Shown: positions 51,869-61,496 of the stretch, piece by piece | Position numbering within the stretch: the first letter of the stretch is position 1 | How the letters are laid out: every line of letters begins with the position of its first letter | Source of the DNA: Cellulomonas sp. SG140 | Lineage (GTDB): Bacteria > Actinomycetota > Actinomycetes > Actinomycetales > Cellulomonadaceae | Direction: 5' to 3' | Length of the DNA stretch: 64,000 nt | NCBI RefSeq assembly: GCF_025770785.1 | Contig: NZ_JANZLA010000009.1 | Coordinates: 62,001-126,000 of the forward strand | The notes under the pieces: generated by a model | Seen by the model: the letters and a program-made list of their open reading frames with translations, nothing else | What the model was told of the DNA's origin: nothing | The model's database searches: none | Made by a program: the position numbers and the translations under genes

Positions 51869-52498
51869 GTGGCAGAGGGGCACTCGACGGGGACCGGCAG
51901 CAACGGGTCGCGGGCCAAGACCACCACCGGTGAGCGCAAGCGCGAGCAGATCCTCGACGCCTCGGTCCGGGTGTTCGGCACCGGCGGCGCCTCCGCGGTG
52001 ACGCACCGCGCGGTCGCCAAGGTGGCGCAGGTTCCCCTCGGGTCGACGACGTACTACTTCACCGACCGGGACGACCTGCTGCTCCAGACGATGGCGCACG
52101 CCCGTGAGGCGGAGGCGGTGCGGCTGGCGTCCATCGTCGACGCGCTGCACGAGGTGCCGGACGTCGACCGGGCCCTGGACGTGCTGACCGAGATGTTCTT
52201 CGACAAGACGGTGGCCGACCCGCTGTACGACCTGGCCCTGTTCGAGATGTTCATGGAGGCGACGCGCAACGGCGTGGTCCGCCACGAGGCGCGCGCCTGG
52301 TCGCGGATGATCGGCGAGCTGGTGGACCGGGTGCTGCCGCCTACCGACCCGGCGGTGCCGCGCGACCAGGCGGTGCAGATCGTGGCGTGCCTGGTGGACG
52401 GCCTGATGCTCGAGGCCGTCTCGAACGCCGAGCTCAGCGTGCCGGACCTGACCACCCGGCTGCGCGTGGTGGTCGAACGGCTCTGCGTGCAGCCGTAG
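51869..52498 (+). CDS. TetR-family regulator of the agmatine cluster
   Basis: 209 aa. HTH at about 22-68: KREQILDASVRVFGTGGASAV, then VPLGSTTYYFTDRDDLLLQ. A ligand domain follows. It precedes the transporter-aguA-ptcA-arcC genes on the same strand, and twin palindromes lie directly after its stop, so it likely represses that cluster in response to agmatine, putrescine or a derivative. GTG at 51869 is supported by GGGAG upstream; the first 18 residues are a Gly/Ser/Thr-rich tail. Confidence 0.88.
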   Translation: MAEGHSTGTGSNGSRAKTTTGERKREQILDASVRVFGTGGASAVTHRAVAKVAQVPLGSTTYYFTDRDDLLLQTMAHAREAEAVRLASIVDALHEVPDVDRALDVLTEMFFDKTVADPLYDLALFEMFMEATRNGVVRHEARAWSRMIGELVDRVLPPTDPAVPRDQAVQIVACLVDGLMLEAVSNAELSVPDLTTRLRVVVERLCVQP

Positions 52499-52548
52499 TC
52501 AGCTCGACCGCACCGCAGGACGAAGGTCCCTAGGCCTCAATCTCGTCA

Positions 52549-52592
52549 CATGTACGTTTGTACAACACGAGAAGTTGTACGTTTGTACATGT
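52549..52592. promoter_or_regulatory. Twin TGTAC-N4-GTACA operator of the agmatine cluster
   Basis: TGTACGTTTGTACA occurs at 52551-52564 and again at 52576-52589, each a TGTAC/GTACA palindrome and 25 bp apart. The outer edges ACATGTAC and GTACATGT also mirror each other, so the whole is one inverted repeat apart from the GTTT cores. It is 90 bp before the transporter start, a typical TetR double operator. Confidence 0.82.
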
Positions 52593-52678
52593 TCGGACCA
52601 GACCTCGCGACCGCGAGCGGCTCCCCCGGTGCGACGTGCGCGACTCGGCACAGCGGCACGCCACGCAAAGGAGCTGCA

Positions 52679-54160
52679 ATGACCGCGCAGACGGACCGTC
52701 CCCCGACGGCCGACACAGGGACCCGCAAGACGTTCCGGATGTTCGACATGGTGCTGTTCTCGGTGGCGGCGATGCTGCTGCTGTCGCAGCTGACCGTGAC
52801 GGCCGCCGTCGGTCCGACCGCCATCTTCTGGACGGTCGCGATCATCGTCGTCTTCTTCGTCCCCTACGGCCTGGTCACCAGCGAGCTCGGCTCCGCCTAC
52901 CCCGACGCGGGCGGCATCTACGCCTGGGTGGTCCGGGCGTTCGGCAACCGCTGGGGCACCCGGGTGTCGTGGTGGTACTGGCTGAACGTCGGCCTGTGGG
53001 TGCCCAGCGTGTACCTGATGTTCTCCGGGGCCATCTCGTCGATGTTCTTCGACGGGCACCTGAACTTCTGGGTGCAGGTGGCGGTGACCGTCACGCTGAT
53101 CTGGATCAACTACTGGGTGAACGCCCGCAGCCTGAAGACCGGCACGTGGGTGTCCAACCTCGGCGCCGGCATCACCATCGCGGTGATCGTCGCCCTGGCC
53201 GTCGCCGGCGGCATCTACACCGCCCACCACGGCTCGGCCACCACGTGGTCGGTCGGCTCGGTGATCCCCACCCACACGCTGCCGGCGTTCATCGCGGCGC
53301 TGCCGATCGTCATCTACAACTTCCTCGGGTTCGAGCTGATGTCGTCCGCCTCCACCCAGATGGAGAACCCGCGCCGGGACGTCCCGCGGACCATCGCGAT
53401 CGCCGGTGCGCTGATCGGTGCGTTCTACCTGGTGGCGACGGTCGGCATGCAGCTCATCGTGCCGGCCGACGAGATCTCGAAGACGACCGGACTCGTCGAC
53501 GCGCTGCGCCGCGGCTTCGGCGACTCCGGCGTCGCGAGCACCGTGGTGACCATCCTCGGCATCGGCGCCCTGTTCTGCTTCTTCGCCAGCCTGGTGCCGT
53601 GGACCATCGGCGCGAACATCGCCGCGGCCGAGTCCGCCCAGCAGGGCGACCTGCCCAAGGTGTTCGCCCGGACGCACCCCGACCGCGGCACCCCCGTCGG
53701 CGCCGCGATGCTCTGCTCCCTGGTGGGGACGGTGTTCACGCTGGCGTACGCCGTGCTGTTCTCGGTGACCGGCGGGTCGATCGACGAGGTGTTCTGGAAC
53801 CTGTTCGCGTTCTCGTCGGTGATCTTCCTGCTGCCCTACATCGTGATGATGCTGGCGTTCGGCAAGCTGCGTCGCATCGACCCGGACCGGGTGCGGCCCT
53901 ACCAGGTACCCGGTGGTCGGACCATGACGTGGCTGGTCACGTGGGTGCCGACGGCCCTGCTGACGGCTGCGGCGGTGTTCTTCGTCTGGAACCCGTACGA
54001 CTTCTCCTGGGCCGTGACCGGCTCGATCCTCATCGGGCTCGCCATCACCGTCGGCATCCAGGAGTACTTCTGCGCCCGCGCACCGCGCTGGACCCGGGAC
54101 CGCGCGCTGGAGCGCGGCGAGGACCCGGACGCGGAGCCGGAGCTCGCGGTCGTCGACTGA
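52679..54160 (+). CDS. APC-family amino acid/polyamine transporter, probably agmatine/putrescine
   Basis: 493 aa with about 12 hydrophobic helices. [20 protein letters not shown] in helix 1 and [22 protein letters not shown] in helix 2-3 are the APC signature, and [24 protein letters not shown] (split) follows helix 7. In AgDI clusters such a protein exchanges agmatine for putrescine; here that role is inferred from the three next genes. AAAGGAG precedes ATG 52679. It is 97 bp before aguA with a hairpin between. Confidence 0.88.
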   Translation: MTAQTDRPPTADTGTRKTFRMFDMVLFSVAAMLLLSQLTVTAAVGPTAIFWTVAIIVVFFVPYGLVTSELGSAYPDAGGIYAWVVRAFGNRWGTRVSWWYWLNVGLWVPSVYLMFSGAISSMFFDGHLNFWVQVAVTVTLIWINYWVNARSLKTGTWVSNLGAGITIAVIVALAVAGGIYTAHHGSATTWSVGSVIPTHTLPAFIAALPIVIYNFLGFELMSSASTQMENPRRDVPRTIAIAGALIGAFYLVATVGMQLIVPADEISKTTGLVDALRRGFGDSGVASTVVTILGIGALFCFFASLVPWTIGANIAAAESAQQGDLPKVFARTHPDRGTPVGAAMLCSLVGTVFTLAYAVLFSVTGGSIDEVFWNLFAFSSVIFLLPYIVMMLAFGKLRRIDPDRVRPYQVPGGRTMTWLVTWVPTALLTAAAVFFVWNPYDFSWAVTGSILIGLAITVGIQEYFCARAPRWTRDRALERGEDPDAEPELAVVD

Positions 54161-54184
54161 CCGCACCCACCTGATCCCCCGACC

Positions 54185-54223
54185 CCGGGTGGTCCCGGGC
54201 GATCCCCGACCGGGACCACCCGG
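54185..54223 (+). terminator. Hairpin between transporter and aguA
   Basis: A perfect 14-bp stem (54185-54198 with 54210-54223) with an 11-nt loop lies between two co-directional genes of one pathway. It may be a partial terminator or an mRNA processing/stability element that lowers aguA relative to the transporter or the reverse. Confidence 0.65.
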
Positions 54224-54257
54224 CACGACCACCGACGCCCCAGGAAGGTCGCCTCCC

Positions 54258-55355
54258 ATGGCACGCACGCACAGCTCCACCCCCGCCGCCGACGGCTACC
54301 GCATGCCGGCCGAGTGGGCCCACCACAGCGGCTGCTGGCTCGTCTGGCCCGAGCGCCCCGACAACTGGCGCCTCGGCGGCAAGCCCGCACAGGCCGCGTT
54401 CACCGCGGTGGCGACGGCCATCGCCGAGACGGAGGCCGTCACCGTCGCGGTGTCCGCGCGGCAGTACGACAACGCCCGCAGCCAGCTGCCCGAGCAGGTC
54501 CGGGTGGTGGAGATGTCCAACGACGACTCCTGGATGCGCGACACCGGCCCGACCTTCGTGGTGAACGACGAGGGTGACGTCCGCGGCGTCGACTGGGTGT
54601 TCAACGCCTGGGGCGGTCTGGTCGACGGGCTGTACTTCCCCTGGGCGGCCGACGACGCCGTGGCCCGCAAGGTGCTCGAGATCGAGGGCGTGGACCGGTA
54701 CCGCGCACCGCTGGTGCTCGAGGGCGGCTCGATCGACGTCGACGGTGAGGGCACGGTGCTGGTCACCGAGGAGTGCCTGCTGTCGGCGGGCCGGAACCCC
54801 GACCTGACCAGGGAGGACATCGAGCAGCACCTGCGCGACCACCTCGGGGTCGAGGTCGTCGTCTGGCTGCCGTACGGCGTCTTTCTCGACGAGACCAACG
54901 GGCACGTCGACAACTTCTGCCGGTTCGTCCGGCCGGGCGTGGTGATGCTGACCTGGACGGACGACGAGACCGACCCGCAGCACGAGCGGTCGGCGGCGGC
55001 GCTGAAGGTGCTTCAGTCCACGACGGACGCGCGCGGCCGGTCCTTCGAGGTGGTGAAGATCCACCAGCCCGGTCCGATCGTCATCACCGAGGAGGAGTCC
55101 CGCGGCGTCGACTCGATCGAGGGCACGCTGCCGCGCGAGGCCGGTGACCGGCTGGCCGGCAGCTACGTGAACTCGTACATCGGGAACGAGCTGGTGGTGC
55201 TGCCGGTGTTCGACGACCCGCACGACGACGCCGCGGTGGCCGCGTACACGCAGCTGTTCGCCCCCCGCCGCATCGTCACGGTCCCCGGCCGGGAGATCCT
55301 GCTGGGCGGCGGCAACGTGCACTGCATCACCCAGCAGGTGCCCTCCGGGCGCTGA
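54258..55355 (+). CDS. aguA: Agmatine deiminase
   Basis: 365 aa, the guanidine-modifying enzyme fold. [15 protein letters not shown] (about 90-104), [18 protein letters not shown] (about 214, catalytic His) and the nucleophile Cys in [13 protein letters not shown] (about 357) are complete. It hydrolyses agmatine to N-carbamoylputrescine and ammonia. ATG at 54258 follows GGAAGG. It is the second gene of the agmatine cluster and provides the substrate of the carbamoyltransferase. Confidence 0.96.
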   Translation: MARTHSSTPAADGYRMPAEWAHHSGCWLVWPERPDNWRLGGKPAQAAFTAVATAIAETEAVTVAVSARQYDNARSQLPEQVRVVEMSNDDSWMRDTGPTFVVNDEGDVRGVDWVFNAWGGLVDGLYFPWAADDAVARKVLEIEGVDRYRAPLVLEGGSIDVDGEGTVLVTEECLLSAGRNPDLTREDIEQHLRDHLGVEVVVWLPYGVFLDETNGHVDNFCRFVRPGVVMLTWTDDETDPQHERSAAALKVLQSTTDARGRSFEVVKIHQPGPIVITEEESRGVDSIEGTLPREAGDRLAGSYVNSYIGNELVVLPVFDDPHDDAAVAAYTQLFAPRRIVTVPGREILLGGGNVHCITQQVPSGR

Positions 55356-55565
55356 CCACGCCTCTCCACCACCCCACGCCCTGACCAGGGCGTTCGCCCG
55401 ACCCCGACGGGGCCGACGCGACCGGCGTCACGACGACGCCACCATCCCTCCCCCGGCATCCGACCGGTCCTGCTCCCGCACCCGCGGCGACCCGACCGCG
55501 CTCGGCCGACCCCGCACACCCAGAACCAGCCCACGAACCAGCCCACGAACCCGCAGGAGAGAGCC

Positions 55566-56576
55566 ATGTCCCCCCGCCACTTCATCGACACCCAGGACCT
55601 CACGAAGGACGAGGTGCTCGACCTCGTCCGCCTCGGCCTGACCCTCAAGCGCTGCGTCCGTGCCGGGTACTTCCCGCCGCTGCTGGCCGGCCGGACGCTC
55701 GGCATGATCTTCGAGCAGTCGTCCACCCGTACCCGCGTGTCGTTCGAGACGGCGATGTCCCAGCTCGGCGGGCACGCGCAGTACCTGGCTCCCGGCCAGA
55801 TCCAGCTCGGCGGCCACGAGTCCATGGAGGACACCGCCCGCGTGCTGTCCCGCCTGGTCGACGTGGTGATGGCCCGCGTCGCGCGGCACCACACCGTGGC
55901 GGACCTGGCCCGGTACGCCACCATCCCGGTGCTCAACGGGATGTCGGACTACAACCACCCGACGCAGGAGATCGGCGACCTGATCACCATGGTCGAGCAC
56001 CTGCCGGCCGGGAAGCGGCTGGAGGACTGCAAGGTGGTGTTCGTCGGCGACGCCACCCAGGTGTGCGCCTCGCTGATGATGATCACCACCAAGATGGGCA
56101 TGGAGTTCGTCCAGTTCGGGCCCGAGAGGTTCCAGCTGAAGCCGGAGCTGCAGGCGATCGGCCGGGCGAACTGCGAGACGTCGCACGGCAGCGTGCTGGT
56201 GACGGACGATGCCGCCAAGGCGCTGGCCGGCGCGGACTTCGTCTACACCGACGTCTGGTACGGCGACTACGAGGCCGAGCTCGGCGAGGCCGAGCGGCTC
56301 GCCGCCTTCATGCCCACCTACCAGGTGAACCGCGACCTGATGGCCCTGGCCGGGCCCGACGCCAAGTTCATGCACTGCCTGCCCGCCACCCGCGGCGAGG
56401 AGGTCACCGACGACGTGCTGGACGCCGACTTCTCCATCGCCTTCGACCAGGCCGGCAACCGGCTCACCGCCCAGCGCGCGCTGCTGGTGTACTTCCTGCG
56501 GCCGGAGGTGCCGAACCCGGTCAAGGTCGCGGCGGCGAAGGCCGAGCTCGAGTCCGTGCTCGCCGGCATCCTCTGA
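55566..56576 (+). CDS. ptcA: Putrescine carbamoyltransferase
   Basis: 336 aa. Carbamoyl phosphate site SSTRTR (about 52), [18 protein letters not shown] and [13 protein letters not shown] are intact. Where ornithine carbamoyltransferases have an SMG loop, this protein has [17 protein letters not shown], the form seen in putrescine-specific enzymes, so N-carbamoylputrescine phosphorolysis to putrescine and carbamoyl phosphate is assigned. GGAGAGAG precedes the ATG. The 210-bp gap before it holds no gene. It is followed after nine bases by arcC. Confidence 0.9.
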   Translation: MSPRHFIDTQDLTKDEVLDLVRLGLTLKRCVRAGYFPPLLAGRTLGMIFEQSSTRTRVSFETAMSQLGGHAQYLAPGQIQLGGHESMEDTARVLSRLVDVVMARVARHHTVADLARYATIPVLNGMSDYNHPTQEIGDLITMVEHLPAGKRLEDCKVVFVGDATQVCASLMMITTKMGMEFVQFGPERFQLKPELQAIGRANCETSHGSVLVTDDAAKALAGADFVYTDVWYGDYEAELGEAERLAAFMPTYQVNRDLMALAGPDAKFMHCLPATRGEEVTDDVLDADFSIAFDQAGNRLTAQRALLVYFLRPEVPNPVKVAAAKAELESVLAGIL

Positions 56577-56585
56577 GGCGCCCGC

Positions 56586-57524
56586 ATGTCACGCATCGTC
56601 ATCGCCCTGGGCGGCAACGCCCTCGGCACGTGCCCGGCCGAGCAGCAGGAGCGGATCGACGCCGCCGCCCCGGCCCTGGTCGGTCTGATCGCCCAGGGGC
56701 ACGAGATCATCGTGTCCCACGGCAACGGACCCCAGGTCGGCGCCATCGAGCTGGCGTTCGAGATCGCCTCGCAGCACACCGACCGGGTCGCCGCGCTGGA
56801 CCTGCCGGAGTGCACGGCCATGAGCCAGGGGTACATCGGCTACCACCTGCAGCAGGGCATCGCCCGTGAGCTGCGGCGGGTCGGCATGCCGTGGCACGTC
56901 GCCTCCGTGGTCACGCGCGTGGAGGTCGACCCCGACGACCCCGCGTTCGCGCGGCCGACCAAGCCGATCGGCGGCTTCTACGACGAGGCCACCGCACGTC
57001 GGATGATGGCGGCCACCCCGGGGCTGTCCATGTCCGAGGACTCCGGACGCGGCTGGCGCACCCTGGTGGCGTCGCCGCGACCGGTGGACATCGTGGAGCG
57101 GGACTCGATCCTCAACCTGCTGGACCACGAGTTCATCGTGGTGGCGTGCGGCGGCGGCGGGATCCCCGTGGTGCGGGACGCCGACGGTGACCACCACGGC
57201 GTGCGGGCGGTGGTCGACAAGGACTTCGCCTCGGCGAAGCTGGCCGAGGTGGTCGGTGCCGACTACCTGTTCGTCCTCACGGCGGTCGAGAAGGTGGCGA
57301 TCGGGTTCGGCACGCCGCAGCAGCAGGACCTGGACCACCTCGACCTCGCAACCGCGCAGCGGTACGTGGACGAGGGGCAGTTCGGTGCCGGTTCCATGCT
57401 GCCGAAGGTGCAGGCGGCGACGGGATTCGTCGCGAGCGGGCCCGGACGGCGTGCGGTGATCTGCGCGCTGGAGAAGGCGCCGCTCGCGATGAGCGGTGCG
57501 ACGGGCACGGTGATCCACTCCTGA
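56586..57524 (+). CDS. arcC: Carbamate kinase
   Basis: 312 aa. IVIALGGNALG at the start, SHGNGPQVGAIEL (about 40-52), ATGFVASGPGRRAVICAL near the end are family motifs. It turns carbamoyl phosphate and ADP into ATP, CO2 and ammonia, closing the agmatine deiminase pathway with net ATP gain. It starts nine bases after ptcA. Thirty bases after its stop begins the 50-bp palindrome shared with the site at 31482. Confidence 0.95.
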   Translation: MSRIVIALGGNALGTCPAEQQERIDAAAPALVGLIAQGHEIIVSHGNGPQVGAIELAFEIASQHTDRVAALDLPECTAMSQGYIGYHLQQGIARELRRVGMPWHVASVVTRVEVDPDDPAFARPTKPIGGFYDEATARRMMAATPGLSMSEDSGRGWRTLVASPRPVDIVERDSILNLLDHEFIVVACGGGGIPVVRDADGDHHGVRAVVDKDFASAKLAEVVGADYLFVLTAVEKVAIGFGTPQQQDLDHLDLATAQRYVDEGQFGAGSMLPKVQAATGFVASGPGRRAVICALEKAPLAMSGATGTVIHS

Positions 57525-57553
57525 CGGCTGCGTCCACGGGGCAGCGGATCGCC

Positions 57554-57603
57554 CTCTCGCGCTGTACGCCTCGTGTACGTACACCAGGCGTACAGAGCGA
57601 GAG
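57554..57603. repeat. 50-bp near-perfect palindrome, copy 2
   Basis: Two 25-base arms meet at a GTAC/GTAC centre with two mismatches. Its inner 34 bp (57562-57595) have the same pattern as 31482-31515. It lies between the converging arcC and the secreted-protein gene, so a two-way terminator role is plausible here. Confidence 0.8.
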
Positions 57604-57627
57604 CCGTCCCCGTCCCGGTGCGGCCGG

Positions 57628-58146
57628 CTAGACCTGCACCGCCAGCGGGACGTCGACCGATCCGACCCGGAGGGTCGCAGCGCCAGCTGCGACCCTGTCG
57701 GGCACCACCACGTCGAACGCGACCGGGTAGCGCTCCGCACGCGGTCCGGCGGCCGTCGAGCCCAGCGGCCAGGCGCTCGCACCCTGCTGCAGGGTCAGCG
57801 CCACGTCCGCCATCGGCCGCTCGCGATCCGACGGAGGCGGCCCGCTGCACCCCGGGCCGGTGCTGCCGGTGTCCTCGCACCCCGTGTGGAACAGCTCACC
57901 GCGCACCACCAGCCGGTCGCCGCGCCGGACGACCAGCGCGGGGGCGGACTCCGTCACCAGGGTCGGCGTCGCACCACCGACAGCCACCCACACCTGCGGC
58001 GCCGCACAGCTGGCCGCCGCGCGGTCGGGCACCCACAGGCCGACGAGGCCGGCGGTGCCGAGCAGCATCGCCACGACGAGCGCACGAGAGCGCACGGTGG
58101 TCCGGTCGTCGCGCCAGGGAGCGCGGGGGTGCGCGGCGGACCTCAT
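57628..58146 (-). CDS. Secreted protein of unknown function
   Basis: 172 aa. A basic N-terminus and hydrophobic helix (about 20-40, RSRALVVAMLLGTAGLVGLW) ending AAASCAAP look like a signal peptide or anchor. The rest is a beta-rich domain with several Cys (FHTGCEDTGSTGPGCSG) and a repeated Val/Thr strand pattern at the end (LRVGSVDVPLAVQV). No family recognised. Its ATG overlaps the stop of the beta-CASP hydrolase gene, so both are made together, an odd pairing of a surface protein with an RNA enzyme. Confidence 0.65.
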   Translation of the reverse strand: MRSAAHPRAPWRDDRTTVRSRALVVAMLLGTAGLVGLWVPDRAAASCAAPQVWVAVGGATPTLVTESAPALVVRRGDRLVVRGELFHTGCEDTGSTGPGCSGPPPSDRERPMADVALTLQQGASAWPLGSTAAGPRAERYPVAFDVVVPDRVAAGAATLRVGSVDVPLAVQV

Positions 58147-59615
58147 TGCGGCACAGCCGCGGCACGGGCGCGCAGCACCACGCGCTCGAGGTAGCGCGGC
58201 ACCACGGCGTTCCAGCCGAGCTCGTCGTCGAGCCGCTCGGCGAACGTCTCGGCGGAGTCCGGCTCGCCGTGCACCACGTAGGCGGTGCGCGGCGGGCTCA
58301 CGGTGGAGAACCAGGCGATCAGCTCGTCCGCGTCGGCGTGCGCCGAGAAGCCGTCGATCACCACCACCTCCGCACGCACCGGCACGTACTCGCCGTGGAT
58401 CTTCACCTGCCGGGCGCCCTCCGCGAGCGCGGCACCGCGCGTGCCGGCCACCTGGTAACCGGTGAGGATCACGGCGTTGTCGCGCACCGGCAGCTGGGAG
58501 ACGAGGTGGTGCAGCACGCGCCCGCCGGTGGCCATGCCGGAGGCGGAGATGATCACGCACGGGTGGTCGGGGTGGTTCAGCCGCTCGGACTGCTCACGGG
58601 TGCTGGCCAGGTGCACGCCGGGGGCCGCGAGCACCGCGTGGGCGGCCAGCACCTCCGGACGCAGCGTCGGGTCGTGCGCCGCGAAGGCCTGCCGGTACAC
58701 CTCGAGCGCCCGCAGGGCCATCGGGCTGTCGACGTAGATCGGCACGTCCGGGATCGCCCCCTGCTCGCGCAGCTCCGACAGCGTGACCAGGAGCACCGCC
58801 GTGCGGTCGATGGCGAACGCCGGCAGCAGGCACACGCCGCCGCGGCCGACCGTCCGCGTCACGGCGGCTGCGAGCGCCTCCCGTCCGCCGTGCTCGTGCA
58901 CGCGGCCGCCGTACGTCGACTCGGTGACCACCACGTCGGCGTCCACGGCTGGCGCCGGCGGCTGCAGCAGCACGTGCCCGGGCCGACCCATGTCCCCCGT
59001 GAACAGCACGCGGACACCGTCGACGTCGAGCACCGCGAAGGTCGAGCCGAGGATGTGCGCCGAGGGGTGCAGGGACACCTGCATGCCGCCGGGCAGGGCC
59101 GCCGGCTCGGGGCCGTCGTGCGGCCGGAACAGGGAGATCGCCTGCTCGGCGTCCGAGCTGTCGAACAGCGGCAGCGCCGGCGAGTGCTTGCTGAACCCGG
59201 CGTCGCGGGCGTACTCGGCCTGCTCCTCCTCGAGGTGGGCGGCGTCCCGCAGCACGATGCTCGCCAGCCGGGCCGTGTCGCGGCTGCACACCACGGGTCC
59301 CGAGAAGCCGTTCCGGGTCAGCAGCGGCAGGTACCCGCAGTGGTCGAGGTGCGCGTGCGTCAGCACGACCGCGTCGACAGAGGACGGCTCAACCGGCAGC
59401 CGGTCCCAGTTGCGTCGCCGCCACTCCTGCGGGCCCTGGAACAGCCCGCAGTCGACGAGGACGCGCGCGTCCGGCGTCTCCACCAGGAACTTGCTGCCGG
59501 TCACCGTCCCCGCCGCGCCGAGGAAGGTGAGGGTGGGCCGACGCTGCGGCCGACGGGGGGTGGACCAGCCGGCGGACGACGAGGCGGGCGAGGAGACGGA
59601 CGACGAGGCGGACAT
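58143..59615 (-). CDS. Beta-CASP metallo-beta-lactamase-fold RNA hydrolase
   Basis: 490 aa of the Ysh1/CPSF-like bacterial group. Metal motifs LTHAHLDHCGYLP (about 86), HILGSTFAV, FTGDMGR, and in the beta-CASP domain TESTYGGR, ISASGMATGGRVLHHL and a final HGEPDSAETF are intact, giving a complete two-metal nuclease site. It should cut RNA endo- or exonucleolytically. ATG at 59615 is preferred: a GTG nine bases upstream lies too close to the AAGGA ribosome site. Residues 1-27 are a Ser/Ala-rich tail. It overlaps the secreted-protein gene. Confidence 0.9.
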   Translation of the reverse strand: MSASSSVSSPASSSAGWSTPRRPQRRPTLTFLGAAGTVTGSKFLVETPDARVLVDCGLFQGPQEWRRRNWDRLPVEPSSVDAVVLTHAHLDHCGYLPLLTRNGFSGPVVCSRDTARLASIVLRDAAHLEEEQAEYARDAGFSKHSPALPLFDSSDAEQAISLFRPHDGPEPAALPGGMQVSLHPSAHILGSTFAVLDVDGVRVLFTGDMGRPGHVLLQPPAPAVDADVVVTESTYGGRVHEHGGREALAAAVTRTVGRGGVCLLPAFAIDRTAVLLVTLSELREQGAIPDVPIYVDSPMALRALEVYRQAFAAHDPTLRPEVLAAHAVLAAPGVHLASTREQSERLNHPDHPCVIISASGMATGGRVLHHLVSQLPVRDNAVILTGYQVAGTRGAALAEGARQVKIHGEYVPVRAEVVVIDGFSAHADADELIAWFSTVSPPRTAYVVHGEPDSAETFAERLDDELGWNAVVPRYLERVVLRARAAAVPQ

Positions 59616-59714
59616 GGTGCTCACATCCTTCGGACGACGATGTCCTCGCTGCCAGTCTCCACCCCGCCGCGGCCCCGCGGCAGGCCCTTGCAGGACGCTG
59701 ACCAGGCGAGATCC

Positions 59715-61496
59715 TCAGGCGCCCACGAGGTCCCGCCGCCACAGCGCCGCCGCACCGGCCGCCGCCAGCGCCACGGCGATGCCCGTCATCACCCAGGCCG
59801 CCGGCCACGCGACGTCGGAGGTCGGCACCGTCGCCAGGTGGTGGAACGGCGAGACGTTCAGCACCCAGTCGGGCCACTTCAGCAGCGGTCCCAGGGTCTG
59901 CAGCAGGTACGCCGCGATCGCCGCGGTGGCGCCGACCGGGACCACCAGGCGAGGGGCGACGCCGAGCAGCAGCACGTCCAGACCGGCGAACAGCAGCACC
60001 ACGGGCAGCGGGTTCAGCGCCGACACCACCGCGTCCGGCACCGTCACGTCGGCACCGGCCGACGTGGCACCCACCCAGAACGCCGCACCCGCCACGGCGA
60101 CCAGCCCCACCGCACCGACCACCAGCACCACCACGTGCCCGGCCAGCCAGCGCCACCTCGGAAGCGGGCCGGCCAGCAGCAGGTCGAGCCGCCCCGCGGC
60201 CTCCTCCGCCCGGGCGGCACCCACCCGGAACGCGACCTGCACCGCGACGGCCACACCCGCGATGGTGCCGACCATGCCGACGAACCCCCGCACGTAGTCG
60301 CCGGGCGACATGCCCATGGCGGACAGCAGCTGCTGGTACGACGGGTCCTGGTCCAGGAACCCCGTGACGGTCGGCACCAGGGTCCCGAACATCGCGAGCC
60401 ACACCACCAGGGCACCCGCCCAGGCGAGCAGCGACCCCAGCCCCGTCCGCGTCGCCAGCGCCACCGGGCTGCTCAGCCCCCAGTGCCGCGACCGGTCGGC
60501 ACGGCGCCGCACCAGCAGCCCGGCGCCGGTGTCCCGGCGCAGCCGCAGCCGCACGGCCAGGACGCCGAGCACGACGACGACGCCGAGCGGCACCGCCAGG
60601 ACCGCCACCCGGTTGGCGCCGAACGGCGCGAGGTGGTCGGTCCACCCGAACGGTGTCAGCCAGCCGAGCCACGCCCGCGACTCCGCGCTGTTCGAGGCCA
60701 CCCGCAACGGCAGCGCCACGCCGATCACCACGGCCGCCACCCCGGCGGCGCCGCCGCGGGAGCCGAACAGCTGGCTGGTCACCGCGGTCAGCATCACCGC
60801 GGTGCCGGCGAACCCCGCCAGCAGGCCGCCCATCAGCACCGCACCGGTCAGCTGCCCACCCACCGCCACGAAGGCGGCCGCCGCGGCGAACCCGATCACC
60901 AGGCAGGCTCCGAGCAGCACGGCCAGCTGGGACGCCAGCAGCTGCACCGGACGCAGCGGCTGCGCCAGCACCGGGTCGTGCCGGCCGGTCCGCTCGTCCG
61001 CCCGCAGCACGCGCGCGGTCGTCGTGATCGCCCACGCCGCGGCCACCAGCTCGATCATCCAGCCGGCGTCCCAGACGGTGAACCCGCCGACGGTGTCGAC
61101 GCCGGCACCAGGCCCGGAGATCAGCCGGATCGACTGGTTCCGCGACCACTCCACGAGCGTCGCCCGGTCCGAGGCCTCGGGGTACGCGACCCGGAACGTG
61201 ATCCCCTCGATCGCCACGTACACCGCCGCGGCCAGCGCGATCGCCGCCGTCCCCCGCCGCAGCAGCCGCACGGTCAGCGCCGCGGCCGTCCCCGCACCAC
61301 CGGGTCGCCGCACCGTCCGGGCCGCAGCGCCGGTCCCAGGAGCGGCCCGGTGCACGTGGTGCCGACGAACGGTCGGCGCCGTCGGACGCGTCCCCGCACC
61401 GGCCGTCGCGGTCAGCTCGGCGGTCGGCTGAGCGGTCGTCGAGCGCTGCGCCGCCGCACCGCGCCCCGTCGTCGGACGCTCGTCAGTAGTACGCAA
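59715..61496 (-). CDS. ABC-2 type exporter permease, large double form
   Basis: 593 aa. After a 70-residue Arg/Thr/Ala-rich cytoplasmic tail come about 12 hydrophobic helices in two similar halves (about 80-330 and 375-590), as in the antibiotic exporter permeases of actinobacteria. RVLRADERTGRHDPVLAQPLRPVQLLASQL (split) and its repeat ARAEEAAGRLDLLLAGPLPR are the equivalent coupling segments. The start is a TTG at 61496 with GGAGGAGG six bases upstream, overlapping the ATPase stop by 14 bases. It works with that ATPase. Substrate unknown. Confidence 0.85.
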   Translation of the reverse strand: MRTTDERPTTGRGAAAQRSTTAQPTAELTATAGAGTRPTAPTVRRHHVHRAAPGTGAAARTVRRPGGAGTAAALTVRLLRRGTAAIALAAAVYVAIEGITFRVAYPEASDRATLVEWSRNQSIRLISGPGAGVDTVGGFTVWDAGWMIELVAAAWAITTTARVLRADERTGRHDPVLAQPLRPVQLLASQLAVLLGACLVIGFAAAAAFVAVGGQLTGAVLMGGLLAGFAGTAVMLTAVTSQLFGSRGGAAGVAAVVIGVALPLRVASNSAESRAWLGWLTPFGWTDHLAPFGANRVAVLAVPLGVVVVLGVLAVRLRLRRDTGAGLLVRRRADRSRHWGLSSPVALATRTGLGSLLAWAGALVVWLAMFGTLVPTVTGFLDQDPSYQQLLSAMGMSPGDYVRGFVGMVGTIAGVAVAVQVAFRVGAARAEEAAGRLDLLLAGPLPRWRWLAGHVVVLVVGAVGLVAVAGAAFWVGATSAGADVTVPDAVVSALNPLPVVLLFAGLDVLLLGVAPRLVVPVGATAAIAAYLLQTLGPLLKWPDWVLNVSPFHHLATVPTSDVAWPAAWVMTGIAVALAAAGAAALWRRDLVGA

